From: Oligoflexia bacterium | GTDB taxonomy: Bacteria; Bdellovibrionota; Bdellovibrionia; JABDDW01 | Assembly (NCBI GenBank): GCA_034439615.1 | Contig: JAWXAT010000036.1 | Span: forward strand, 1-64,000 | Length of the DNA stretch: 64,000 nucleotides | Direction: 5' to 3' | In this document: positions 9,155-15,685 of the stretch, in pieces | Layout: the number at the start of each line of letters is the position of its first letter | Numbering within the stretch: position 1 is the stretch's first letter | Made by a program: the position numbers and the translations under genes | Notes under the pieces: generated by a model | What the model was told of the DNA's origin: nothing | Seen by the model: the letters and a program-made list of their open reading frames with translations, nothing else | The model's database searches: none

Positions 9155-9372
9155 GAAAACCAGGGCGCACGATTTGAAAATATAGTTGCCTGTCACCTTC
9201 TCAAATTATGCCATCACTGGAGTGATACCGGGATGGCGCAGTTAGAACTCAAATATCTTAGAAACAAAGAAAAAAATGAGATTGATTTTATAATTATTTA
9301 AAATAAAAAACCTTGGTTTACGGTTGAAGCAAAATTAAATGCAATTCAACTAGATAAAAAATATCAACAAAA
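9155..9372 (+). pseudogene. C-terminal remnant of a DUF4143 ATPase, plus strand
   Basis: Translated from 9155, the frame reads ENQGARFENIVACHLLK..., then KNEIDFIII, an in-frame TAA at 9299-9301, then NKKPWFTVEAKL. This aligns with the end of copy A (GARLENLVASHLLK ... REIDFVVIKDKKPIFAVECK). It is a DUF4143 C-terminus without its ATPase domain and with an internal stop. It abuts the stop of copy B on the other strand and the copy-D-like fragment on its left. Confidence 0.7.
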
Positions 9373-10518
9373 TTACTTCCCAACTTCGCTTAACTGCGAT
9401 AGCCCAACAAACGTGACCTTATGCTCACCAATTTTTTTTACATAGGGCTTACTCACATCTTCTGCGACAACATAATTTTTAGTGCCCGGGTGATATGATC
9501 GAAAATGATAAAGACACTTTGGGTTAAAATTTTCAGCTTTCCATTTGCATTCGATAGCAATGGGTTCTTTACCTCGAGTTTTAATAACAAAGTCTATTTC
9601 ATTTTTTGCTTTATCACGCCAATGATGAATATCTCGTATATCGTGAGTGTAAAGCAGCTCGTTCAAGGCTAGATGTTCCCACAAATAACCCAAATCTCGG
9701 CTATGGAGCTCGGTCCAACCATGAAAATAAGAAATAAAACCAGTATCGAAAAAAAATATTTTTGAGGCTGAAGTAATTTCTCTATTTTTATTTTTTGAAT
9801 AAGGCCTTAATCGAAGAGCCACATTAGTGAGTTCTAAAACATTAACGAAAGAATTAATCGTATTATGTGAAACACCACAGGGGGCGGCAAAAGATTGCGC
9901 TTCAAATAGACCTCCACTTTGAAGTGCCAAAAGTTCAAAGAATTTAAGAAAGCTGTCAGATTTGCGAATCGAAAATTGACTCTGTACATCTTTTGCCCAA
10001 AATGAATCAACCCAGTCTTTAAAATCAGATTCTTGATATTCAGGTTTTAAAGAAAATCCAGGAAGCCCACCCTTTAAGAGTCGATCATTGGTTTTTATAT
10101 GATCAAAAATATCAAGATCTTTACTATTCATCGGTGTTAGCCATACTTCTCGCTTGCGGTCAGTGAGTGTGTCTTTAAATTTCTTATGGGCCCCCAAAGT
10201 TGATGAACCCGTTGCGATAACACGCAACTTAGGAAAATAATCTGCCGCTATCTTTAAAACCTCTGAAGGATTATCTAGGCGATGAATTTCATCAAGAGCT
10301 ATAGTCTTTGACATGAGGTTTGAGAAAAAACTTTCTGGATCTTCAAGCGAGCGACGGACCCGGGGAAGTTCGCAGTCAAATAATTCGACTCCGGGAATAG
10401 ACTTACAGAGCGTTGTTTTACCCGAACGACGAACACCACGAAGCCAAACTATCGATTTTTCTTTCCATGCGTTTTCAATTTTTTGAAGCCAATGCTTACG
10501 CTTTTCTATAAATACCAT
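9373..10518 (-). CDS. AAA_14/DUF4143 ATPase (copy B)
   Basis: From ATG 10518 the protein has 381 residues: P-loop GVRRSGKTT (28-36), Walker B-like TIALDEIH, ATGSS, and a C-terminal nuclease-like signature (KNEIDFVIKTRGKEPIAIECKW). An in-frame ATG at 10536 lies inside the 45-bp near-palindrome. I prefer 10518 because it sits 2 bp from that palindrome and 5 bp from a TATACT box, matching the layout of the other copies. Its P-loop (VRRSGKTT) differs from the GPRQ(V/I)GKT of copies A, C and D, so it is the most divergent of the four. The cellular role is unknown. Confidence 0.85.
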   Translation of the reverse strand: MVFIEKRKHWLQKIENAWKEKSIVWLRGVRRSGKTTLCKSIPGVELFDCELPRVRRSLEDPESFFSNLMSKTIALDEIHRLDNPSEVLKIAADYFPKLRVIATGSSTLGAHKKFKDTLTDRKREVWLTPMNSKDLDIFDHIKTNDRLLKGGLPGFSLKPEYQESDFKDWVDSFWAKDVQSQFSIRKSDSFLKFFELLALQSGGLFEAQSFAAPCGVSHNTINSFVNVLELTNVALRLRPYSKNKNREITSASKIFFFDTGFISYFHGWTELHSRDLGYLWEHLALNELLYTHDIRDIHHWRDKAKNEIDFVIKTRGKEPIAIECKWKAENFNPKCLYHFRSYHPGTKNYVVAEDVSKPYVKKIGEHKVTFVGLSQLSEVGK

Positions 10519-10520
10519 AT

Positions 10521-10565
10521 GTAAGTATACTGACATATAGTACTACTATACGTCAATATACTTAC
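10521..10565 (-). promoter_or_regulatory. 45-bp near-perfect palindrome upstream of ATPase copy B
   Basis: Two 22-bp arms around a single central C pair at 20 of 22 positions (GTAAGTATACTGAC... against ...GTCAATATACTTAC). Read on the minus strand it contains TATACT (10529-10524), 5 bp before ATG 10518, and TTGACG (10556-10551). Their 21-bp spacing is too long for a standard -35/-10 pair. No Shine-Dalgarno is visible. This is the longest of the four ATPase-associated palindromes. Confidence 0.65.
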
Positions 10566-10648
10566 GTTTAGTTAGTGACGATATAGACTAAATACCAATC
10601 GACCCTATGATTATAAATTAAATTCATCACAATTATTTCTTTTAATTT

Positions 10649-11836
10649 TTATTTAAGGAGCAGCGATCCTAGACTGTGAATGGGCGAAGCCATTGTCTCT
10701 TTATCAAGATTGATTTGCTCACCACCCGCGATGACAACTATTTTTTTATGTGGTAATTTAAATACTTTTTTCGCTTCAGCATCTAATTTAAATGGCATCG
10801 CACCATGTATGGCTAATTTTGCTTCAAGAAATGTATAATCGCTTCCATTTTGCAAAATAAAATCAATTTCGTTTTTTTCTTTTGTTCGCCATGTGAAAAG
10901 ACGCCAATCTTTAAGAAAATTATCTTTTGTTTTAATAATTTCAGAAAACACGAGGGTTTCAAATAACCCACCCGCCTGTGATGAATTCCATAAAAGCGAC
11001 TCATCGTTATGACCTTGAAGTCTTGCACAAAGACCTACGTCATAAAAAAATAGTTTTTTCATCTTTGTAATTCTTTTAGATAAGTTAGAATGAAATGGCT
11101 CAACTAATTCAATAATGTGATTTCTCTGCAAAATGTCTATCCACGATTGAATAGTTTTCTGATCAACTCCAGCTGCCCCTGCAACTTCGCTGACATTTAA
11201 AAATTGTGCTGTCCGAGCTGCTAACAGGCCTAATACTGTTTGAAACTCACCGAGTTTTTCAATTCCGGCACTTGCTGCAATATCTTTTTCAATAAAGCTT
11301 AATATATAATCGTTTAAATATCTTTGAGGCGACATTTCTTGGTTAATATAAAGTTCAGGAAACCCACCCCTCCATAATAAGGTTTTAATCGGCAATTCAG
11401 GAAAATGAGCAAGAATTTCTCGAACAGAAAATCCATGCATAGAATAAAGATGGCAACGCCCCGCCAATGATTCTTTTACATTCTGATCGAGTAAAAGACG
11501 ATTTGAACCCGTCAGATAATAAAGGGTAGATGATTTTTTACCTGTCTTAAGTCTTGTTCTGCGCAACCTATCAATTCTTAATTTTATCTCAGAAAATATA
11601 TTAGGAGCATACTGAACCTCATCAATAAGGCATGGAAGTTTGTGATCATCTAATACGAAGGCCGGATCTTTTTGGGCTCTTTGACGAAGTGAAAGATCAT
11701 CTAAAAAAAGTGTTGAGGCGGGCTTAAGCTCCATTAGCAAAGTAGTCTTACCAACCTGTCTTGGGCCCCAAAGCAAGACCGCCTCTAGGCTCGTTGATGC
11801 CTGCAATTTACCTAAAAGGTCTCTCTTTACAATCAT
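10649..11836 (-). CDS. AAA_14/DUF4143 ATPase (copy C)
   Basis: A 395-residue protein with Walker A GPRQVGKTT (24-32), Walker B CLIDEVQ, the sensor-like YYLTGSNRLL, the GGFPELYI motif typical of the family, a helix-turn-helix-like middle (VAGAAGVDQKTIQSWIDIL) and a DUF4143 end (EKNEIDFILQNG ... FLEAKLA). It is clearly paralogous to copy D, with colinear motifs throughout. ATG 11836 follows the -10 box by 6 bp. Copies B, C and D all point the same way, but each has its own palindrome and they are separated by 110-175 bp, so they are probably separate transcription units. Confidence 0.87.
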   Translation of the reverse strand: MIVKRDLLGKLQASTSLEAVLLWGPRQVGKTTLLMELKPASTLFLDDLSLRQRAQKDPAFVLDDHKLPCLIDEVQYAPNIFSEIKLRIDRLRRTRLKTGKKSSTLYYLTGSNRLLLDQNVKESLAGRCHLYSMHGFSVREILAHFPELPIKTLLWRGGFPELYINQEMSPQRYLNDYILSFIEKDIAASAGIEKLGEFQTVLGLLAARTAQFLNVSEVAGAAGVDQKTIQSWIDILQRNHIIELVEPFHSNLSKRITKMKKLFFYDVGLCARLQGHNDESLLWNSSQAGGLFETLVFSEIIKTKDNFLKDWRLFTWRTKEKNEIDFILQNGSDYTFLEAKLAIHGAMPFKLDAEAKKVFKLPHKKIVVIAGGEQINLDKETMASPIHSLGSLLLK

Positions 11837-11872
11837 TTGTCTATTTTGGATTGTTATTCCATAATTGTCAAA
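11836..11872 (-). promoter_or_regulatory. Leaderless-type promoter within an inverted repeat, ATPase copy C
   Basis: On the minus strand TTGACA (11871-11866), 17 bp, CAAAAT (11848-11843), then 6 bp to ATG 11836. The region is an imperfect inverted repeat with 15-bp arms (12 of 15 pairs; mismatches all A/T) around 7 bp. The arrangement is the same as at copies A and D, though the arm sequence differs. Confidence 0.6.
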
Positions 11873-11958
11873 TCAAAAGATCATTCAAGTCAATACATGT
11901 TCAATGGCCATGGCCCCAGTCTTGCTGACCAAATTATCGCCATATGAAAATATGGTCA

Positions 11959-11987
11959 TGACGGTTTTTTCTCTGCGACCCCCTAGC
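11959..11987 (+). repeat. 29-bp direct repeat, left copy
   Basis: Begins TGACGGTTTTTTCTCT and ends CCCTAGC; it matches 14360-14388 at 26 of 29 positions in the same orientation. Together the two copies bracket ATPase copy D and the toxin-antitoxin pair. On the minus strand both copies translate to similar peptides (LGGRREKTVMT here, LGCSREKTVKT at the other). They could therefore be ends of a cassette or remnants of one coding element. A small hairpin (CCATAT-GAAA-ATATGG, 11940-11955) lies just to the left. Confidence 0.55.
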
Positions 11988-12009
11988 CATTTTACCGACC
12001 AATGTTAAC

Positions 12010-13206
12010 TCAAGCTTCCAACAAATACTGACAAAAATCTTGTAAAGGCACAATCTCAATTCCATCTGCTTCTAAACCTCTTTTACCAACTGCGGTTACA
12101 AAAGCCCGACGTATCTTCTTATTTGCAGAAGCTAGGGCCGCTGGTATTTGAAGTTCACCACTGCGTGTTGACCCCAGCTTAATTTGCAGAAGTGTCATGA
12201 CCGTATCAGATTCAACAATAAGATCGATTTCTTCTTTTTCTTTTGTTCGCCAAAAATGCATGTTCCAGTTTTTACCATAGTGGTCTCTGGTTTTTATCGC
12301 CTCTGCCACTACAAGGTTTTCAAATAAATGACCTGCCTGCGGAACACTTAATATAGATTCTTTTTCTTGATGAGACTGCAGTCGAACGCAAAGCCCTGTA
12401 TCAATAAAATACGCCTTAGGCATTTTAATAAGACGTTTATTCAAGTTAGAGTGATAGGGTTTTAATATGTACAAAATGCCATTTTGTTCTAAAAGTGAAA
12501 CCCAATCTTTTACTGATTTTCCTGCGACTCCCGCATCATTGCCTATTGATTCAAAATTAAGAAGCTCCCCAATGCGCGCAGCTAGAAGTCGTAATGTTGT
12601 TGAAAATGCAGATAGCTTTTCAACCCCCGCAGTTTGTGCAATATCTTTTTCAATAAATGTTGAAATGTAATCATTCAAAAATGAAACAGCATTGAGCTCA
12701 GGTCGAATCCATAATTCAGGAAACCCACCATTGAATAAAATTTGTTTGAGACTTGTCGCTGAATCGAATCCCAAAATCTCATGAACCGAAAGGCCGTGAA
12801 CATGAAATATACTAATTCGACCTGCAAGAGTTTCTTTTAATGCACTATCAATTTCAGTTTGGTTTGAACCTGTCATTCGAAACGCTGCAGGCATCGTCGC
12901 ACGATTGGTATCAATACGTTCACGCCGCCATTCATCAATATTTTTTTTAATTGAATAAAGAAGCTCAGGTGCCCTTTGAATTTCATCAATCAATGTGGGA
13001 AGTTCAAGTTGTGACAATACAAACTCAGGATCCTGCATTGCTTTATGACGCTCATTTGGGTCGTCGAGAAAGATCTTTGATCGTATAGTGGGCTGCATCT
13101 TTAAAAGTATTGATGTCTTGCCGATCTGGCGTGGCCCACGGAGTAACAGAGCTTCAAGGCATTGATTTTGGCTCCAATTTTCTAAAAAATCTCTTTTAAT
13201 CCACAT
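12010..13206 (-). CDS. AAA_14/DUF4143 ATPase (copy D)
   Basis: This 398-residue protein has Walker A GPRQIGKTS (24-32), Walker B TLIDEIQ, a sensor-like FRMTGSNQTE, the GGFPELWI motif, a helix-turn-helix-like middle segment and a DUF4143 end (EEIDLIVESDTVMTLLQIKLG). The DUF4143 motif is less canonical than in the other copies (IKLG in place of E-C/A-K). It is the parent of the internally deleted fragment at 9022-9149. The segment holding this gene and the downstream toxin-antitoxin genes is flanked by a 29-bp direct repeat. ATG 13206 lies 8 bp after a TAATAT -10 box. Confidence 0.87.
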   Translation of the reverse strand: MWIKRDFLENWSQNQCLEALLLRGPRQIGKTSILLKMQPTIRSKIFLDDPNERHKAMQDPEFVLSQLELPTLIDEIQRAPELLYSIKKNIDEWRRERIDTNRATMPAAFRMTGSNQTEIDSALKETLAGRISIFHVHGLSVHEILGFDSATSLKQILFNGGFPELWIRPELNAVSFLNDYISTFIEKDIAQTAGVEKLSAFSTTLRLLAARIGELLNFESIGNDAGVAGKSVKDWVSLLEQNGILYILKPYHSNLNKRLIKMPKAYFIDTGLCVRLQSHQEKESILSVPQAGHLFENLVVAEAIKTRDHYGKNWNMHFWRTKEKEEIDLIVESDTVMTLLQIKLGSTRSGELQIPAALASANKKIRRAFVTAVGKRGLEADGIEIVPLQDFCQYLLEA

Positions 13207-13208
13207 AT

Positions 13209-13243
13209 TTGACTATATTAACCTATTGGGTTAATTTAGTCAA
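13209..13243 (-). promoter_or_regulatory. Leaderless-type promoter within an inverted repeat, ATPase copy D
   Basis: On the minus strand TTGACT (13243-13238), 17 bp, TAATAT (13220-13215), then 8 bp to ATG 13206. The element is an inverted repeat with 15-bp arms (14 of 15 pairs; TTGACTAAATTAACC type) around 5 bp. There is no Shine-Dalgarno between the -10 box and the ATG. It is the cleanest promoter match of the four. Confidence 0.65.
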
Positions 13244-13342
13244 TAGATTTGCATATGAGCTCTGTAACATCTGATATACGTTGGATTTAAAAGTACATGC
13301 GCCGCTATTTGAAAAATTAGCTAAATAATCTAACAGTAATTC

Positions 13343-13642
13343 CTATGAAGCGTCATCAAGGTGTCTGAGCTTCTTACGAATAGATTCCAACTTTTGCTGT
13401 AAATCTTCACGTTTAAATCCATTGGGAAACAAAATAAACTCAGGCTTTACGCCCAGGGCTTCAGCAATCAAAATAGCTCTATCTTCTCCAAGACGAGAGC
13501 GCCCGCTTTCAATATTAGAAAGATTAGCTACGGCAATCCCTGTAATGTTAGAAAGAATTTTTTGTGACCATTCTTTTTTATGTCGCAACTCTTTTACAAC
13601 TTGTCCAGGAGTGAGCATAATTCTTGATTTTCTTTTATCCAT
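13343..13642 (-). CDS. XRE-family antitoxin (HigA-like)
   Basis: A 99-residue protein with a helix-turn-helix of the XRE/Cro type at about residues 12-66 (VKELRHKKEWSQKILSNI, then VANLSNIESGRSRLGEDRA, a classic HTH_3 pattern), and a charged C-terminal helix likely to contact the toxin. A TAGGAGAT ribosome binding site lies just before ATG 13642. The gene starts 2 bp after the toxin stop, giving the toxin-first order of higBA-type modules. It likely binds the two operator repeats at 13951-13983 and represses the operon. Confidence 0.85.
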   Translation of the reverse strand: MDKRKSRIMLTPGQVVKELRHKKEWSQKILSNITGIAVANLSNIESGRSRLGEDRAILIAEALGVKPEFILFPNGFKREDLQQKLESIRKKLRHLDDAS

Positions 13643-13644
13643 TT

Positions 13645-13932
13645 TTATCTCCTATAATCGTGAGGTGTTACGCGCACGACATTAACCACTTCTAACGAAC
13701 CTCCTTGACTAACCTTATAGATAACGCGCCACTTGAGATTGAGCCGAGATGACCTATAGCCCTCCCACTCTTGCTTCAATTTTTCATCGTGATAGCCTCT
13801 GAAGTTCCTTAAAATTGCAACTCCATGTTCTTCCACTAAACGTGCCCAGATCTCGTATGATTTCACTATCTCTTTGGGAGCCTTGGCTAATTCTTTTTCT
13901 GCACCATGAGTTTCAATAATCCGCGTATTCAA
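13645..13932 (-). CDS. RelE/HigB-family mRNA interferase toxin
   Basis: A 95-residue protein whose second half matches the RelE/ParE superfamily core: YRSSRLNLKWRVIYKV followed by VVNVVRVTPHDYRR, where the Arg and C-terminal Tyr/Arg residues are those commonly used for mRNA cleavage in this fold. The start is TTG 13932, supported by a GAAAGGG ribosome binding site 7 bp upstream; there is no ATG alternative at the right place. It forms a toxin-antitoxin pair with the XRE protein immediately downstream. HigB-like versus RelE-like assignment cannot be settled by eye. Confidence 0.85.
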   Translation of the reverse strand: MNTRIIETHGAEKELAKAPKEIVKSYEIWARLVEEHGVAILRNFRGYHDEKLKQEWEGYRSSRLNLKWRVIYKVSQGGSLEVVNVVRVTPHDYRR

Positions 13933-13950
13933 TTAAGCCCTTTCTCATAG

Positions 13951-13983
13951 TTATACTTTAGTATAACTTATATTACAGTATAA
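13951..13983 (-). promoter_or_regulatory. Promoter and double operator of the toxin-antitoxin operon
   Basis: Two 16-bp palindromes lie 17 bp apart: TTATACTTTAGTATAA (13951-13966) and TTATATTACAGTATAA (13968-13983), both fitting TTATAYTNNAGTATAA. On the minus strand a TTGTCA (-35, 13988-13983) and TATACT (-10) overlap them with 18-bp spacing. Two in-phase dimer sites over the promoter are typical of autoregulated toxin-antitoxin modules. Confidence 0.65.
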
Positions 13984-13988
13984 TGACA

Positions 13989-14461
13989 AGGAGAAATTTT
14001 TTACCTGTTATTAAATCGGTTTATAATACACACTATATTCTTTCTAAGCACCTGTAACTACTTAAGATTCTGATCCGTTTGCCGGACACAATTCAAATGC
14101 CGAGTTAATACTGTCTTCTCCAAAAATAAACATTTTCATTATTATTACGATAGCTGAGCCAAGCCTTTAGTTGCTGAAGCACTAATCATTCTAAGGCTGA
14201 GCCCAAAACGTCTGAAGCATTATCCAACGGACCTTGAGCCGACAAAACATATCAAGTTTTTCAGAAACAACTCCAAATACCACATTTCCAAATTGTCATT
14301 GAACCAAAAATTAATCGTACATTCACAACTGAAACAGGCGTTGCTCACGTCACTAGTTTTGACGGTTTTTTCTCTACTACACCCTAGCTCAACTGACGTA
14401 GTTGATGCCTTAGCCGCCGCCATTAACATATAATACCACTCGGTCAAATTTCAACCTAGAC
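13989..14461. other. Intergenic stretch without a supportable gene
   Basis: About 470 bp between the toxin-antitoxin promoter and the Kelch lipoprotein promoter. A 75-codon minus-strand frame (14447-14220) exists but lacks a ribosome binding site and recognisable motifs. It contains the right copy of the 29-bp direct repeat. The rest looks like decayed sequence. Confidence 0.5.
14360..14388 (+). repeat. 29-bp direct repeat, right copy
   Basis: Matches 11959-11987 at 26 of 29 positions, same orientation, about 2.4 kb away. It lies upstream of the toxin-antitoxin promoter. Together the two copies enclose ATPase copy D and the toxin-antitoxin operon. Confidence 0.55.
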
Positions 14462-14489
14462 TAAAGATCCGTCTTAATTATTCCGAAAA
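14462..14489 (+). promoter_or_regulatory. Possible sigma-28-like promoter of the Kelch lipoprotein
   Basis: TAAA (14462-14465), 16 bp, TCCGAAAA (14482-14489) resembles the FliA consensus TAAA-N15-GCCGATAA at 10 of 12 positions but with one extra spacer base. It ends only 8 bp before ATG 14498, which would make the transcript nearly leaderless. Compare the better match at 1528-1554. Confidence 0.3.
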
Positions 14490-14497
14490 TATTATAC

Positions 14498-15592
14498 ATG
14501 AGAAAGCAATCACACTTACTTTCAATATTGCTCTTGAGTTTATTTTCAGTAGGCTGCACCGATGGTGCACTCACAACCACAAATACAAGCAGCAGTCTTT
14601 CATCAAAAGTGCTCGTCTTCGCTGGCCTCACCACCACTGCACAAAATGTGACAAGCACTACAGCACTTTATTCAACTGACTCAGGTGCATGGACTAACAC
14701 CTCTGCAATTCCCGGAGTACTCCCCGCCTACCCTGCAATAACTATTTTGGGCAATGGCAAACTACTCGCAGCTGGTGGAGCATCAACCGGGGCACTCTCT
14801 GACACAAATTGGTTTGCATCAGTTTATAATCCCTCAACAAATACTTGGACTGCCACAGCTAATATGAACAAAGGGCGCAATCAATTCGGAATGACCAAAC
14901 TCACCAATGGAAATGCCATAGCCGTGGGCGGCTGCTCTGGTGGCTGCATCTCTCCCAATGCGCAAGTACAAACCTTCGCAACTGTTTGCCAATCAGCTGA
15001 AATTTACGATCAGACTCTGGGTACCTGGACAAACACTACAGCCATGGTCGCATGTAGAGCAACCACTCCCGCTGTGGTTCAATTACAAAATGGAAATGTT
15101 TTAGTTTGCGGGGGAAATAATGGTGCATCAAACCTGGGTACTATACAAACATATGATAGCGGTACCGGAACGTGGACAAATCAGCCATCACCCACAGTAA
15201 AACGTAAAGGTCCTTCTGTTGTTTTACCAGACGGACGCGTAGTCCTTGTCGGTGGAATGACTTACGCTGCTGGACCAAATTGGGGACTTTCATCTGCTAT
15301 TGATATTTTTAATCCAACAACAAACACATGGAGTTCTGGCGGAAATTTACAATTCGCGCGCGGGTATCATCAAGTTTCACTCTTAAATGACGGAAAAATT
15401 CTTATTACAGGTGGCTTAAATGGTATAGCCGCTAACGGAACTATCACCTCTACTACTGCTACTGTGGAAGTTTATGATCCTACAACAGGCAAAAGCTCCT
15501 TACCTAAACTCAATGGTACCCGATCGTTTTTTCGCCTGGCAAATCACCCTATAATAAAAAAAACGCCCTCAAATTTCTTCAAGGGCGCTTAA
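14498..15592 (+). CDS. Kelch-repeat lipoprotein, 3' end replaced
   Basis: The 364-residue protein starts with a lipoprotein signal (MRKQSHLLSILLLSLFSVGC, lipobox SVGC, Cys20), followed by a Thr/Ser linker and about five Kelch-like blades of the pattern 'Y/F D/N P...T.TW ... A R ... L.NG.VLV.GG' (for example NGNVLVCGG, DGRVVLVGG, DGKILITGG). A beta-propeller on the outer surface is expected. The last ~20 residues (from about RSFF to FFKGA) leave the Kelch pattern and are encoded by the terminator of the opposing flagellar operon. The original 3' end therefore seems lost; a final blade would normally close the propeller. Confidence 0.8.
   Translation: MRKQSHLLSILLLSLFSVGCTDGALTTTNTSSSLSSKVLVFAGLTTTAQNVTSTTALYSTDSGAWTNTSAIPGVLPAYPAITILGNGKLLAAGGASTGALSDTNWFASVYNPSTNTWTATANMNKGRNQFGMTKLTNGNAIAVGGCSGGCISPNAQVQTFATVCQSAEIYDQTLGTWTNTTAMVACRATTPAVVQLQNGNVLVCGGNNGASNLGTIQTYDSGTGTWTNQPSPTVKRKGPSVVLPDGRVVLVGGMTYAAGPNWGLSSAIDIFNPTTNTWSSGGNLQFARGYHQVSLLNDGKILITGGLNGIAANGTITSTTATVEVYDPTTGKSSLPKLNGTRSFFRLANHPIIKKTPSNFFKGA
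15556..15587 (-). terminator. Rho-independent terminator of the flagellar operon
   Basis: Read on the minus strand: CGCCCT, a 12-nt loop, AGGGCG, then eight T (15587 down to 15556). The GC-rich stem plus T run is a standard intrinsic terminator about 100 bp after the flgE stop. It lies inside the 3' end of the Kelch reading frame on the other strand. Confidence 0.85.
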
Positions 15593-15604
15593 AATGCACG
15601 AAAA

Positions 15605-15680
15605 TGCACGGCCTTACTTTCTGTAATTTAAGGGCTGTACTCTAATATAACCCATCAATTACAGAAAGTAAGGCCGTGCA
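15605..15680. repeat. 24-bp perfect inverted repeat around a 28-bp core
   Basis: Left arm 15605-15628 (TGCACGGCCTTACTTTCTGT...) and right arm 15657-15680 are exact reverse complements over 24 bp, separated by 28 bp. A direct duplication of AAAATGCACG (15591-15600 and 15601-15610) adjoins the left arm. A solo left arm is found at 5257-5280. The size suggests a small non-coding mobile element or a recombination or transcription-related hairpin. It sits between the flgE stop and its terminator. Confidence 0.8.
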
Positions 15681-15685
15681 ATTAA

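Noticed and set aside
13209-13243. Inverted repeats at the ATPase genes as rho-independent terminators of upstream genes
   Set aside because: There is no T run after the stems, and the -35/-10 elements and ATG are positioned for initiation.
14220-14447. 75-codon minus-strand frame in the intergenic stretch
   Set aside because: No ribosome binding site, no known motif; it contains part of the 29-bp direct repeat and appears to be decayed sequence.
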